The notes under the pieces are model-generated. The model was not told the DNA's origin, searched no databases, and saw nothing but the letters and a program-made list of their open reading frames with translations. The translations under genes were made by a program, and so were the position numbers. Below are positions 42,720 to 51,819 of a stretch of DNA of 64,000 bases, one piece after another. The DNA comes from Actinoplanes sandaracinus (GTDB lineage Bacteria > Actinomycetota > Actinomycetes > Mycobacteriales > Micromonosporaceae), in contig NZ_JASCTH010000003.1 of NCBI RefSeq assembly GCF_030009775.1, positions 361,690-425,689 of the forward strand. The letters run 5' to 3'. Each line of letters opens with the position of its first letter. The stretch's first letter is position 1.

Positions 42720-43517
42720 CTACAACCAGGACTTGATCGCGTCAACCGTCTCTTCGGGCGCGCTCAGGTTCGGGCAGTGCCCGGTCGCGTTCAGGGCCAT
42801 GAAGGTGCTCTCCTGGGTGTTCTTGTGGACGTAGTCACCGACCACCGCGGGGGCGATGACGTCGTCCGCGCACTGGAGGATCAGGGACGGGACCCGCAGG
42901 TCCGGCAGATCGGCGCGGTTGTCGGAGAGGAACGTCACCCGGGCGAACTTCCGGGCGATCTCCGGATCGGTACGGCAGAAGCTGTTCGTCAGCTCCTCCC
43001 CCAGTTCGGGCCGGTCCGGATTTCCCATGATCACCGGGGCCATCGCGCTCGACCAACCCAGATAGTTGCTGTCCAACGACTCCAGCATCTGCTCGATGTC
43101 GGAGTGGAGGAACCCGCCGACGTAACCGTCCGCCTCGTCGTCGATGTACCGCGGCGACGGGCCGATCATCACGATCCCGGAGAACCGCTCCGGCTCCCGG
43201 ATCGCGGCGAGCACGCCGATCATCGCACTCACCGAGTGGCCCACGAAGATCACGTCACGCAGGTCGTTCTCCTGGACGATCTCCAGAATGTCCTCGGCAT
43301 AACCCGCGAGGGAGCCATGGCGGGAATCCCGGTAAGCCGACAGGTCGGACTTGCCGTTGCCGACGTGGTCGAAGAGAACGATCCGGTGGGTGTCCTGGAA
43401 GGCCGGCGTGACGAAGCGCCACATGTTCTGGTCGCAGCCGTACCCGTGGGCGAACAGCATCGGCCGTCCGGACTCGGAGCCCGTGATCGTTACCGCGTTT
43501 CTCTGCGTCGTACCCAT
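42720..43517 (-). CDS. rsbQ: RsbQ-like alpha/beta hydrolase, energy-stress signalling
   Basis: A 265-residue alpha/beta hydrolase. The catalytic triad by eye is Ser95 (GHSVSA), Asp219 (CADD) and His247 (GHCPNL), in the same positions within a residue of Bacillus subtilis RsbQ (Ser96, Asp219, His247). The stretches FAHGYGCDQNMW and VPSLILQCADDVIAPA are also RsbQ-like. RsbQ produces or transfers a small hydrophobic signal to the PAS domain of RsbP and activates sigma-B in energy stress. Here it is followed by a PAS-PP2C protein, so the pairing is conserved. The signal molecule is unknown. The ATG at 43517 has no strong ribosome-binding site. Confidence 0.9.
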   Translation of the reverse strand: MGTTQRNAVTITGSESGRPMLFAHGYGCDQNMWRFVTPAFQDTHRIVLFDHVGNGKSDLSAYRDSRHGSLAGYAEDILEIVQENDLRDVIFVGHSVSAMIGVLAAIREPERFSGIVMIGPSPRYIDDEADGYVGGFLHSDIEQMLESLDSNYLGWSSAMAPVIMGNPDRPELGEELTNSFCRTDPEIARKFARVTFLSDNRADLPDLRVPSLILQCADDVIAPAVVGDYVHKNTQESTFMALNATGHCPNLSAPEETVDAIKSWL

Positions 43518-43794
43518 GCGATGTCCGGCGCACCACTCAGGCCGGTTGCGGCCCGCGGAGGCGCCCCTCCCTCCCTGACTGCACGCGAATAGTGACTCCC
43601 GGCACTCCCCGGCCCGTCAGGCAGGGTGATGCGAAGTCCGGGTAACCATACGACTCCGGAGCGTTCCGCACATCGCCCTCGTTGTCCGGCATTCGCGTTC
43701 GGTGTCCCGATCCGGCCCCGCCGTCCCACTGGCGCAGCGTGCCTAACCTGGGAACGAGCGCTCGCCTCCAGGCGCGCGGGAGGAGATCGAATCC

Positions 43795-45195
43795 ATGGCC
43801 GACCAGCAGCCGGGTGACACCACCCCGGCCGCCGGGATGCCCGGCCCCACCCGGCTCGCCGGTTCCGGTGAGCCGCCGACCACCGTCGTGCACGGCCGGT
43901 GGAGCGGCGCCGCGGTGGTCCCCGAGAGTGCGCCCCGCCGGTCTCTCTGGTCTCGCATGGTGGACCGGATCAACGGCGCCGGCCCGGCCGCCGAACCCGG
44001 CGACGACCGCACCGCGATCCCCGCCGTCGACCCGTGGGCCGATCAGGACACCCCCGCCTGGCCGGACGCCTACACCACCCCGGCCGCGACCACCCCGCTC
44101 CCGGAGACCCGCCTCGACGTCCCGGCCTCCACGCCGCCGACGACCCGGCTGGACATTCCCGGCCCCGCACCGGCGCCGCCGACCCGCCGGGACACGCCCG
44201 CCGCCACACCGGCGCCGCCGACCCGCCTCGACATTCCCCCTGCCACACCGGCGCCCCCGGCCCGCAACGCGCCGGCCGCCGGCGCCGGGTCCGGGCACGC
44301 GCCGGAACCGCGCCGCTCCACCATCCCGGCGCCGGGCACCTATCCGCCTCCGGCCGCCGGCTCCGGCCTGCCGCCGCTGATCCCGCCGAAGGTCCGCGCG
44401 TGGGGCCGCCAGGCCGCCTCGAAGAGCCAGCGGGCCGCCGCCGGCGCTCCGGAGAAGCTGCGCTCGTGGAGCCGTCAGGCCGCGACGACCAGTCCGGACA
44501 AGCTGCGGTCCCTGGGCCGGCAGGCGGCGGGCACGGCCGTGAAGCCGCGCCCCTGGGCCCGGAGGTCCGCCGCACCGGCCAAGCCGTCCCCGATCCCGGT
44601 CCAGCCCCGCCCGCCGGCGACGCCGCCCTGGGCCGCCCCGCCGCCACGGCCCCGCCGCCGACGCCGGCTGCGCAGACTCACCGTGCTCACGGTCATCGGC
44701 CTGCTGCTGCTCGCCTACTGGCTGCTGCCCGGCGTGCGCCAGTACCCGGTCACCGCCGTCCTGCCCGCCTCCTTCGCCGACCTGGACCTGCGCGACACCG
44801 CCGCGGGGCGGCGCGCCGCCCAGAAGCTCGCCGACCAGCTTCAGGAGACGGGCGCCGACGGCGGCGCCTTCGCCGGCATCTACGTCGACTCCCGGGGCAA
44901 GCGAGTCACCGTCTTCGGTGTCACCGGCCTGCGGCTCACCCCCGGCTCCGACGTGCAGGCCCAGATCGAACGGCTCACCGGCCCCCTCAAGCTGAAGGAC
45001 ATCGAGCCGTTCGACCTCGGCGAGTTCGGCGCCCACCAGCAATGCGGAACCGGCCGCCTGGACGGTGCCGGGGTCGTGGCCTGCGTCTGGGCCGACCACG
45101 GCAGCCTCGCCACGGTCCTGCTCACCCGCCGGTCCCTGGCCGACAGCGCCAAACTGGTGGCCGGCCTCCGCGAGACGGTCCTCGAACCGGCTTGA
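43795..45195 (+). CDS. Single-pass membrane protein with C-terminal WADHGS domain
   Basis: A 466-residue protein. Residues 1-290 are Pro/Ala/Arg-rich and repetitive, with PAPPTRLDIP-type units and a basic stretch before the membrane. A single helix (about 300-318, LTVLTVIGLLLLAYWLLPG) precedes an extracytoplasmic domain (about 325-466) that ends with C-x-WADHGSLATVL. The same CxWADHGSLA motif ends the protein at 62288-63658, so the two are paralogs. The two cysteines (one in HQQCGTG, one in VACVWADHG) may pair. ATG 43795 has GGAGGAG. Function unknown; a cell-envelope role is inferred. Confidence 0.8.
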   Translation: MADQQPGDTTPAAGMPGPTRLAGSGEPPTTVVHGRWSGAAVVPESAPRRSLWSRMVDRINGAGPAAEPGDDRTAIPAVDPWADQDTPAWPDAYTTPAATTPLPETRLDVPASTPPTTRLDIPGPAPAPPTRRDTPAATPAPPTRLDIPPATPAPPARNAPAAGAGSGHAPEPRRSTIPAPGTYPPPAAGSGLPPLIPPKVRAWGRQAASKSQRAAAGAPEKLRSWSRQAATTSPDKLRSLGRQAAGTAVKPRPWARRSAAPAKPSPIPVQPRPPATPPWAAPPPRPRRRRRLRRLTVLTVIGLLLLAYWLLPGVRQYPVTAVLPASFADLDLRDTAAGRRAAQKLADQLQETGADGGAFAGIYVDSRGKRVTVFGVTGLRLTPGSDVQAQIERLTGPLKLKDIEPFDLGEFGAHQQCGTGRLDGAGVVACVWADHGSLATVLLTRRSLADSAKLVAGLRETVLEPA

Positions 45196-45579
45196 CCTTC
45201 CACCCACATCCGCCGGTCCACACACCACGGGTGAACTCCATCACCGTCGGCGACGGGTAGCCGGTGACCCGCCGCCTCCGCCCGAGAGTCGCGCTGGGGC
45301 CGTGATCGGGGGGACGTCGCGGGGACCGCCACGGATCAGGGTCGGGTAGCCGTACCGCACAGGGGCGGAAGCGAACCGCCGGGCCGGACCACCGCACGCG
45401 GCGTCCGGAACCGCCCACCGCGAGCCGACCGCCAGGCCGGACCACCGCACGCGGCGCGTCTCGAACCGCCTACCGCGAGCCGCCCGGCCACCGGGACCGG
45501 GACGCGCCTCGCGGCGGTCCGGCCGACCGGACCCGCCCGCTCACCTGCCGGTGGAAGCGGACGGCCGGGCGGCGGTGCG
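45196..45579. other. Intergenic region downstream of the membrane protein gene
   Basis: No gene is supportable in these 384 bases between the membrane protein stop and the plsC stop. The region is very G+C-rich and contains two copies of a 53-base repeat, listed separately. It has no clear intrinsic terminator. Confidence 0.55.
45382..45487. repeat. Direct repeat, two units of 53 bp
   Basis: The 22-base core GGCCGGACCACCGCACGCGG plus CG occurs exactly at 45382-45403 and 45435-45456. The following bases (GAACCGCC-ACCGCGAGCCG) also repeat with few changes, so the unit is 53 bases. It is non-coding, of unknown function, and not inverted. Confidence 0.85.
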
Positions 45580-46257
45580 TCAGGCGGAGGGTTCCTCGCG
45601 CTTGGGCGCGTAGCGGGGGATGTACTCCTGGCCGGTCAGCTTCTGGATCTCACCCATCACGTGGTCGGTGAGCTCGCGCAGGGCGGTGCGGTCGTCGGCG
45701 CGGCCGATCGTCTCGATCGGCTTACCGAACTTGACCGTGATCACGCCGCGGATCAGCTTGGGGTAGAGCCGGCCGATGGGCTGCACCTTGTCGGTGCCGA
45801 GGACGCCGACCGGGATGATCGGGACGCCGGCGGCGACGGCGAGGCGGGCGACGCCGGTGCGACCGCGGTAGAGGCGGCCGTCGGGCGAGCGGGTGCCCTC
45901 GGGATAGACGGCGACCAGGTCACCGCTCTTCAGAGCGGGGATGGCGGCGTCGAAGGCGGTGAGGGCCGCGCGGCCGCCGGTGCGTTCGACGCGGATGGCG
46001 CCGACGCCTGCCATGAGCTTGCGGTTGAACATGCCCTTCAGGCCGGTACCGGTGAAGTAGTCCGACTTGGCCCAGAAGGCCAGGTGGCGCGGCACCACGC
46101 TGCCGAGGAGAAGCTCGTCGGCGACGGAGAGATGGTTACTGGCGAAGATCGCGCCGCCGGTCGACGGGATGTTCTCGATGCCTTCGACGTGCGGCCGCCA
46201 GCCGGTCATCAACGCTTTGCCGAGCGTGACCTTGCCGATGGAGTAGAGCAGCGGCAA
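45580..46257 (-). CDS. 1-acylglycerol-3-phosphate acyltransferase (PlsC family)
   Basis: A membrane-associated acyltransferase of phospholipid synthesis. The 225-residue protein has the catalytic NHLSVAD (NHx4D, about residues 41-47), the PEGTRS motif (about 119-124) and the later GVPIIPVG. It acylates lysophosphatidic acid or a similar acceptor. The start is TTG 46257 with GGAGG just upstream. It lies downstream of ileS on the same strand, separated by a terminator hairpin. Confidence 0.9.
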   Translation of the reverse strand: MPLLYSIGKVTLGKALMTGWRPHVEGIENIPSTGGAIFASNHLSVADELLLGSVVPRHLAFWAKSDYFTGTGLKGMFNRKLMAGVGAIRVERTGGRAALTAFDAAIPALKSGDLVAVYPEGTRSPDGRLYRGRTGVARLAVAAGVPIIPVGVLGTDKVQPIGRLYPKLIRGVITVKFGKPIETIGRADDRTALRELTDHVMGEIQKLTGQEYIPRYAPKREEPSA

Positions 46258-46339
46258 CGCATCCTCCGTGACACCTGGGGGTTTGTGGTGCTGTGAGGTT
46301 AGCCGACAGTCGCGGCGAAGTATCTAGCGGCGCTGAACC

Positions 46340-46378
46340 GGCCCGGACGTTCGCCTGCTATAGGCGAACATCCGGGCC
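46340..46378 (-). terminator. Hairpin terminator after ileS
   Basis: GGCCCGGACGTTCGCCT (46340-46356) and AGGCGAACATCCGGGCC (46362-46378) pair over 17 positions, with one wobble in the minus-strand RNA, around a 5-base loop. It begins 11 bases after the ileS stop. No T run follows. Confidence 0.75.
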
Positions 46379-46389
46379 AATCGGCTGTT

Positions 46390-49300
46390 TCAGATGGTGC
46401 GGGTGACGGTCACCACGACCCGCTCCCCGTCGCCCGCCTCACCGGCGAAACCGTCGGCCAGGTCGGCGAACTCCAGCGACGTGGCGAGAGTCTCACCGGC
46501 GACGAAGTCCCGGTACGTCTCGACCGCCGCCCGCACCGGCGCCGTCGCCGACAGCACCAGCGCGATCCGGTCGCTGACGTCCAGGTCGGCGTCCCGCCGG
46601 GCCTGCTGCACGACCCGGATCACGTCGCGGGCCAGGCCCTCGGACGCCAGTTCCGGGGTGACGACCGTGTCGAGGACCACGACACCGCCGCCGGCCGGCA
46701 GCGGCGCGGAGTTCTCCGCGTCGGCGGCGACCAGCTTCAGCTCGTACTCCCCTTCGGCGAGGGTGACGCCGGCCGCGACCGGGGCGCCGTCGACGAGCTG
46801 CCAATCGCCGCTCTTCACCGCCTTGATCACCTGCTGGACCTGCTTGCCGACCCGGGGACCGAGCGCCCGCGGGACGACGTTGAGGACCTGCTGGCAGTAC
46901 GCGGCCACGTCGTCGGTGAACACCACGTTCTTGACGTTGACCTCGTCGGAGAGCAGGTCGGCGAGCCCCGCCAGGGCCGCGCCGCCGGGGGTGGCGACGG
47001 TCGCCGAGGCCAGCGGCAGCCGGACCCGCAGGCCCTTCGCCTTACGCAGCGACAGGGCCGCCGAGGCGACGTCCCGGATCGCGTCCATCGACGCGACCAG
47101 CTCGTGGTCGGCCGGGAACGCGTCCGCCGAGGGCCAGTCGGTCAGGTGCACCGAACGGCCGCCGGTCAGGCCGCGCCAGATCTCCTCGGCGGTCAGCGGC
47201 GCGAGCGGCGCCACCACCCGGGTGAGGGTCTCCAGCACCGTGGCCAGGGTGTCGAAGGCGTCCTGGTCACCCTCCCAGAACCGGTCCCGGGACCGGCGCA
47301 CGTACCAGTTGGTCAGCGCGTCGAGGTAGGACCGGACGGAGGCCGCCGCACCGGAGATGTCGTAGTCGTCCATCTGCCGCTGCACGTCGCTGACCAGCTC
47401 ACCGGTCTTGGCGAGGATGTACCGGTCGAGCAGGTGCTGCGAGTCCGCGCGGAGCCGGGCCTCGTAACCGGAGGCGTTGGCGTAGAGGCTGAAGAAGTAC
47501 CAGACGTTCCACAGCGGGAGCAGCACCTGGCGCACCGAGTCGCGGATCGCCACCTCGGTGACCGGCATGTCCCCGCCCCGGAGCACCGGCGACGACATCA
47601 GCATCCAGCGCATCGCGTCCGAGCCGTACGAGTCGAAGACCCCGTACACGTCCGGGTAGTTCCGCAGCGACTTGGACATCTTCCGGCCGTCCTCGCCGAG
47701 CAGGATGCCGTGACTCAGGCAGTTCCGGAACGCGGGCCGGTCGAACAGCGCCGTGGCCAGCACGTGCATGGTGTAGAACCAGCCACGGGTCTGGCCGATG
47801 TACTCGACGATGAAGTCGCCCGGGTAGTGGTGCTCGAACCAGTCCTTGTTCTCGAACGGGTAGTGCACCTGGGCGAACGGCATCGACCCGGACTCGAACC
47901 AGCAGTCCAGCACCTCCGGCACGCGCCGCATGGTCGACTGCCCGGTCGGGTCGTCCGGGTTGGGCCGGGTCAGCTGGTCGACGTAGGGCCGGTGCAGGTC
48001 GGTGACCTTGACCCCGAAGTCGCGCTCCATGTCCTCGAACGAGCCGTAGACGTCGACACGCGGGTACTGCGGGTCGTCGGACTTCCACACCGGGATCGGG
48101 GAACCCCAGAACCGGTTGCGGGAGATCGACCAGTCGCGGGCGTTCGCCAGCCACTTGCCGAACGAGCCGTCCTTGATGTGCGACGGCGTCCAGCTGATCT
48201 CCTGGTTCAGCTCGACCATCCGGTCCCGGAACGTGCTCACCGCGACGAACCAGGACGACACCGCCTTGTAGACGAGCGGGGTGTCACAGCGCCAGCAGTG
48301 CGGGTACGAGTGGGTGTACCCGTCGTGGCGCAGTACCACGCCGCGCTCCTTCAGCGTGGCGATCACCGGCTTGTTGGCGTCGAAGACCTGCAGGCCCTGG
48401 AAGTCCGGGACCAGCGAGGTGAACCGGGTGTGGTCGTCGACGGTCACGACGGTCGGGATCCCGGCCGCGTTGCAGGCGTTCTGGTCGTCCTCACCGAAGG
48501 CGGGAGCCATGTGGACGACGCCGGTGCCGTCCTCGGTGGTCACGAAGTCGGCGCCGAGGACCTGGAAGGCGTTCGGCCCGGCCGGCTCGACGAGGAAGTC
48601 GAACAGCGGCGTGTACCGGCGGCCCACCAGCTCGCTGCCGAGGACGGTGCCGGTCTGCTCGTACCCCTCCAGCTCTTTGGCGTAAGCGCCCACCCGCCCG
48701 GCGCCGACGAGCAACCGATGCCCGTCCTTCTCCAGGAGGGCGTATTCGATGTCGGGACCGACGGCGAGCGCCAGGTTGGACGGCAGCGTCCACGGCGTGG
48801 TGGTCCACACCGCGATGTCCTCGCCGGTCTCCAGGCGGAACTTCACCGTGAGCGCCGGGTCGGTCCGGTCCCGGTAGACGTCGTCCATCCGGGTCTCGGT
48901 GTTGGACAGCGGCGTCTCACAGCGGAAGCAGTACGCCAGAACCCGGAACCCTTCGTAGACGAGCCCCTTCTCATGCAGCGTCTTGAACGCCCACATGACC
49001 GATTCCATGTATTCCGGGTCGAGGGTCTTGTAGTCGTCGGCGAAGTCCACCCAGCGGGCCTGGCGCGTCACATAACGCTCCCAGTCCTTGGTGTAGGCGA
49101 GCACCGACGTGCGGCAGGCCTCGTTGAACTTGTCGATGCCCAGCTCGACGATCTGTGCCTTGCTGGTGATGCCGAGCTGCTTCTCCGCCTCGACCTCGGC
49201 GGGCAGGCCGTGGGTGTCCCAGCCGAACCGCCGCTCGACCCGCCGGCCCCGCATCGTCTGGTACCGCGGGACCAGGTCCTTCACATACCCGGTGAAGAGG

Positions 49301-49506
49301 TGCCCGTAGTGCGGCAGGCCGTTGGCGAACGGCGGGCCGTCGTAGAAGACGTACTCGTTGGCGCCGTTCTCCCCGGCCGGGCGCTGCTCGACGGACGCCT
49401 CGAACGTCTTGTCGGCCGCCCAGTGGTCGAGGACGGCGCGTTCGACGGCCGGCAGGTCCGGACTCGCTGGAACACCCGTGGCATCGGTGTGCTTCGGATA
49501 AGTCAT
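46390..49506 (-). CDS. ileS: Isoleucyl-tRNA synthetase, T-box controlled
   Basis: IleRS charges tRNA-Ile. The 1038-residue class I synthetase has the HIGH-type motif HYGH (about residues 64-67), the editing (CP1) domain, the KMSKS motif GRKMSKS (about 605-612) and a C-terminal anticodon-binding domain. It is the long form typical of actinobacteria. ATG 49506 is preceded by GAGGGG, and a T-box RNA occupies the leader, so translation should rise when uncharged tRNA-Ile accumulates. Confidence 0.97.
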   Translation of the reverse strand: MTYPKHTDATGVPASPDLPAVERAVLDHWAADKTFEASVEQRPAGENGANEYVFYDGPPFANGLPHYGHLFTGYVKDLVPRYQTMRGRRVERRFGWDTHGLPAEVEAEKQLGITSKAQIVELGIDKFNEACRTSVLAYTKDWERYVTRQARWVDFADDYKTLDPEYMESVMWAFKTLHEKGLVYEGFRVLAYCFRCETPLSNTETRMDDVYRDRTDPALTVKFRLETGEDIAVWTTTPWTLPSNLALAVGPDIEYALLEKDGHRLLVGAGRVGAYAKELEGYEQTGTVLGSELVGRRYTPLFDFLVEPAGPNAFQVLGADFVTTEDGTGVVHMAPAFGEDDQNACNAAGIPTVVTVDDHTRFTSLVPDFQGLQVFDANKPVIATLKERGVVLRHDGYTHSYPHCWRCDTPLVYKAVSSWFVAVSTFRDRMVELNQEISWTPSHIKDGSFGKWLANARDWSISRNRFWGSPIPVWKSDDPQYPRVDVYGSFEDMERDFGVKVTDLHRPYVDQLTRPNPDDPTGQSTMRRVPEVLDCWFESGSMPFAQVHYPFENKDWFEHHYPGDFIVEYIGQTRGWFYTMHVLATALFDRPAFRNCLSHGILLGEDGRKMSKSLRNYPDVYGVFDSYGSDAMRWMLMSSPVLRGGDMPVTEVAIRDSVRQVLLPLWNVWYFFSLYANASGYEARLRADSQHLLDRYILAKTGELVSDVQRQMDDYDISGAAASVRSYLDALTNWYVRRSRDRFWEGDQDAFDTLATVLETLTRVVAPLAPLTAEEIWRGLTGGRSVHLTDWPSADAFPADHELVASMDAIRDVASAALSLRKAKGLRVRLPLASATVATPGGAALAGLADLLSDEVNVKNVVFTDDVAAYCQQVLNVVPRALGPRVGKQVQQVIKAVKSGDWQLVDGAPVAAGVTLAEGEYELKLVAADAENSAPLPAGGGVVVLDTVVTPELASEGLARDVIRVVQQARRDADLDVSDRIALVLSATAPVRAAVETYRDFVAGETLATSLEFADLADGFAGEAGDGERVVVTVTRTI

Positions 49507-49713
49507 GGTTCCCCTCAAGCAGTTCACGTGTCGTGACTGCGAGGACGAGCCGTCGCCGGCCCGCGGTACCACCTCGCTTGACGGGAGACCCGCCCGCTCA
49601 TTTCGCCGGCGCTCGCGCGTGCCGGTCCACCCGGTTCTACTGGGACCCTCGCCGCGAGCAGGGTCCGTTCTTCCGGAGGCTCCCCGGTGATGGCCGGTTC
49701 AAAGCCTGCGTGC
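49507..49713 (-). ncRNA. Translational T-box riboswitch of ileS
   Basis: The leader has the diagnostic T-box sequence AGGTGGTACCGCGG (complement of 49561-49574). Upstream, a short stem I presents an ATC isoleucine codon in a loop (49689-49691) between CCGG elements, followed by CCGGAAGAAC, a pattern seen in actinobacterial ileS T-boxes. The bases next to the start (GAGGGG) can be sequestered, so control is probably translational. The 3' limit is the start codon; the 5' limit is set by the likely -10 box at 49720. Confidence 0.85.
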
Positions 49714-49719
49714 GGTTCA

Positions 49720-49725
49720 ACGATA
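49720..49725 (-). promoter_or_regulatory. Putative -10 box of the ileS T-box transcript (TATCGT)
   Basis: TATCGT on the minus strand lies a few bases before the first T-box structural element and would place the start near 49713. No clear -35 was found. Confidence 0.4.
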
Positions 49726-49774
49726 CCGGTCGCCCTCCGGTTCCCTCATCCGCATTACCGCGCGGCCGGATCCC

Positions 49775-49780
49775 TAGACT
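49775..49780 (+). promoter_or_regulatory. Leaderless -10 box (TAGACT) of the ArsR-type gene
   Basis: TAGACT is a near-perfect actinobacterial -10 and ends 6 bases before the GTG at 49787, with no ribosome-binding site. The mRNA is probably leaderless. Confidence 0.65.
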
Positions 49781-49786
49781 CGACCC

Positions 49787-50794
49787 GTGATCCGGATCGA
49801 GATCGACGAACCCACCCTGGCCCGCACCCGGATCGCGACGAGCCCGCTGCTCGAGACGATCTGCGGCGTGTGGCTCCTCGGCAAGGATCCGTCGACCGTC
49901 CCCTGGCCCTACACCGACTGGGTGCGGCGTGCCCGGCAGGTTCCGATGCCGGAGCCGGTCCGGCTCTACTACCGGTTCGGCCGGATGCTGCCGGACTTCC
50001 TCGTCCCGATGCCGGCCGTTCCGGCGCCGTCGTTCGAGGAACAGATCGAGCTGTTCCGCCGCACCCCGGCCGAGGTGATCGAGGCACAGATCGCGATCCA
50101 CCATCCGCACGGGGAGACGCCGCCACCGCTGAAACCGTTCCTCGACGACCGGGAGACCGCGCTGAACGGTCTCGCCGACGGCCTGTCCGCCTGGTGGGAG
50201 GCGGTGATGGCGCCGTACTGGCCGGCCATGCGGGCCGCGCTGGACGAGGAGGTGCTGCTGCGGGCCCAGGCGCTGGCCGCCGACGGCCCGGACGCCCTGC
50301 TCGGCCGGCTGCACGACCGGATCCGCTGGGAGCCGCCGGTGCTGACCGTCGTCAAGCAGCTCGAACACAGCTTCTCCGTCACCGACCAGCGGCTCCTGCT
50401 GGTGCCGCTGATCTTCTCGCACGGTGGGCTGCCCTGCTCCACCGACGATCCCGACGTGGTGATGGTCACGTACCAGGCGCGTGGCGCGGCGGTGCTGGCC
50501 GGCGGCCCCGGCCCGGTCACCGACCGGACGGACGACCGGCTCTCCCTGCTCATCGGACGGGGCCGGGCCACCGTGTTGCGGGCCCTCGCCACCCCGGCCA
50601 CCACCACCGGCCTGGCCACCGCGCTGGGTCTGGCGCCGAGCACCGTCTCCGAGCATCTCGCCGGGCTCCAGGCCGCCGGCGTGGTGCACCGCCGCCGGGC
50701 GGGACGGCGCGTCCTCTACGCACTGGAGCCGGCCGGCCTGGCTCTGGTCAACCTGCTCGGTGAGGATTCGGCCGCGACCGAATTCGTTTCCTGA
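49787..50794 (+). CDS. ArsR-type winged-helix regulator with DUF5937-like N-terminus
   Basis: A 335-residue transcription regulator. The N-terminal 250 residues resemble DUF5937 of Actinobacteria (conserved aromatic and acidic residues, DWVRRARQ, LPDFLVPMP). The C-terminal winged helix (about 262-325) has the recognition-helix segment GLAPSTVSEHLAGLQAAGVV and the wing RRRAGRRVLYAL. It sits 29 bases before an ABC transporter operon, so it probably controls it. No metal-binding cysteines of the ArsR class are seen, so the effector is unlikely to be a metal. Confidence 0.85.
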   Translation: MIRIEIDEPTLARTRIATSPLLETICGVWLLGKDPSTVPWPYTDWVRRARQVPMPEPVRLYYRFGRMLPDFLVPMPAVPAPSFEEQIELFRRTPAEVIEAQIAIHHPHGETPPPLKPFLDDRETALNGLADGLSAWWEAVMAPYWPAMRAALDEEVLLRAQALAADGPDALLGRLHDRIRWEPPVLTVVKQLEHSFSVTDQRLLLVPLIFSHGGLPCSTDDPDVVMVTYQARGAAVLAGGPGPVTDRTDDRLSLLIGRGRATVLRALATPATTTGLATALGLAPSTVSEHLAGLQAAGVVHRRRAGRRVLYALEPAGLALVNLLGEDSAATEFVS

Positions 50795-50810
50795 ATCCCT
50801 TTCGGTTCCA

Positions 50811-50816
50811 TAGCTT
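50811..50816 (+). promoter_or_regulatory. Putative leaderless -10 box of the ABC operon (TAGCTT)
   Basis: TAGCTT ends 7 bases before the ATG at 50824. It may give a separate promoter for the ABC transporter genes, between the regulator and the operon. Confidence 0.45.
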
Positions 50817-50823
50817 TCCCTCC

Positions 50824-51819
50824 ATGCACAGTGCCCCATCAGGAAGCAGCGACCACGCCATCGAGGCGGTGGGCCTGCGTCGTACCTACCGGACGAGAAC
50901 CGGCTGGTTACGTCCCAGGAACAGCACGGTCGAGGCGGTTCGCGAGGTCGATTTCACGGTCCGGCGCGGCGAGCTGTTCGGCCTGCTCGGCCCGAACGGC
51001 GCCGGCAAGACCACCACCATCAAGATGCTCAACACCCTGCTCATCCCCTCGGCCGGGTCCGCCCGCATCTGCGGGTTCGACGTGGTCCGGCAGACCCGGG
51101 AGGTACGGCGGCGGATCGGGTACGTCTTCGGCGGCGACCGTGGCCTCTACGACCGCCTCTCCGCCCTGGACAACCTGCGCTACTTCGCCGAGCTGTACGG
51201 CGTCGCCCCGCGCGACCAGAGACGGCGGATCGGCGAACTGCTGGACCTGGTCGGGCTGACCGGCCGGGAACGCGAACGCGTCGAGGGCTACTCGCGGGGC
51301 ATGCGGCAGCGGCTGCACATCGCCCGCGGCCTGCTGCACTCCCCGGAGGTGCTGTTCCTCGACGAGCCGTCCATCGGGGTGGACCCGGTCGCCGCCCGTG
51401 AGCTGCGCCGGACCGTCGCCGACCTGGCCGCCACCGGCACCACGGTGCTGCTCACCACCCACTACATGGCCGAGGCCGACGAGCTCTGCGACCGGATCGC
51501 GGTGATCGCCGACGGCCGGATCCAGGCTCTGGGCACCCCTGCCGAACTGCGGCAACGGGCGGACGGGCGGCGCGTGGTCGAGGTGGAGGCGTACGGCGTG
51601 CCGGACACCGCCATCTCCGCGCTCCGCGACCTGCCGGGCGTCCGGGAGACGGCGGTCGAGACCCGCGGGGCGCTCCAGGTGCTGACCGTCCAGTCGGACG
51701 CGCACGTCGACGTGCAGGGTGACGTGCTGCGCGAACTGGCCGGCATCCGGCTGGGCCGGGTGGACAGCCGGGAACCCACCCTGGAGGACGCGTACGTGGC
51801 GATCGTGAACGCCTCATGA
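50824..51819 (+). CDS. ABC transporter ATP-binding protein (ABC-2 / DrrA-like)
   Basis: A 331-residue ATPase subunit. Walker A is GPNGAGKTT (about 57-65), the signature is YSRGMRQR, Walker B is LFLDEPSIGVD, and the H loop is TTHYMAEADE. The C-terminal 90 residues form the extra domain seen in DrrA-type exporters. It is followed by two permeases in overlapping frames. The cargo is unknown. An uncommon feature is the insertion NSTVEAV before the P loop, a known CcmA/DrrA variant. Confidence 0.93.
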   Translation: MHSAPSGSSDHAIEAVGLRRTYRTRTGWLRPRNSTVEAVREVDFTVRRGELFGLLGPNGAGKTTTIKMLNTLLIPSAGSARICGFDVVRQTREVRRRIGYVFGGDRGLYDRLSALDNLRYFAELYGVAPRDQRRRIGELLDLVGLTGRERERVEGYSRGMRQRLHIARGLLHSPEVLFLDEPSIGVDPVAARELRRTVADLAATGTTVLLTTHYMAEADELCDRIAVIADGRIQALGTPAELRQRADGRRVVEVEAYGVPDTAISALRDLPGVRETAVETRGALQVLTVQSDAHVDVQGDVLRELAGIRLGRVDSREPTLEDAYVAIVNAS

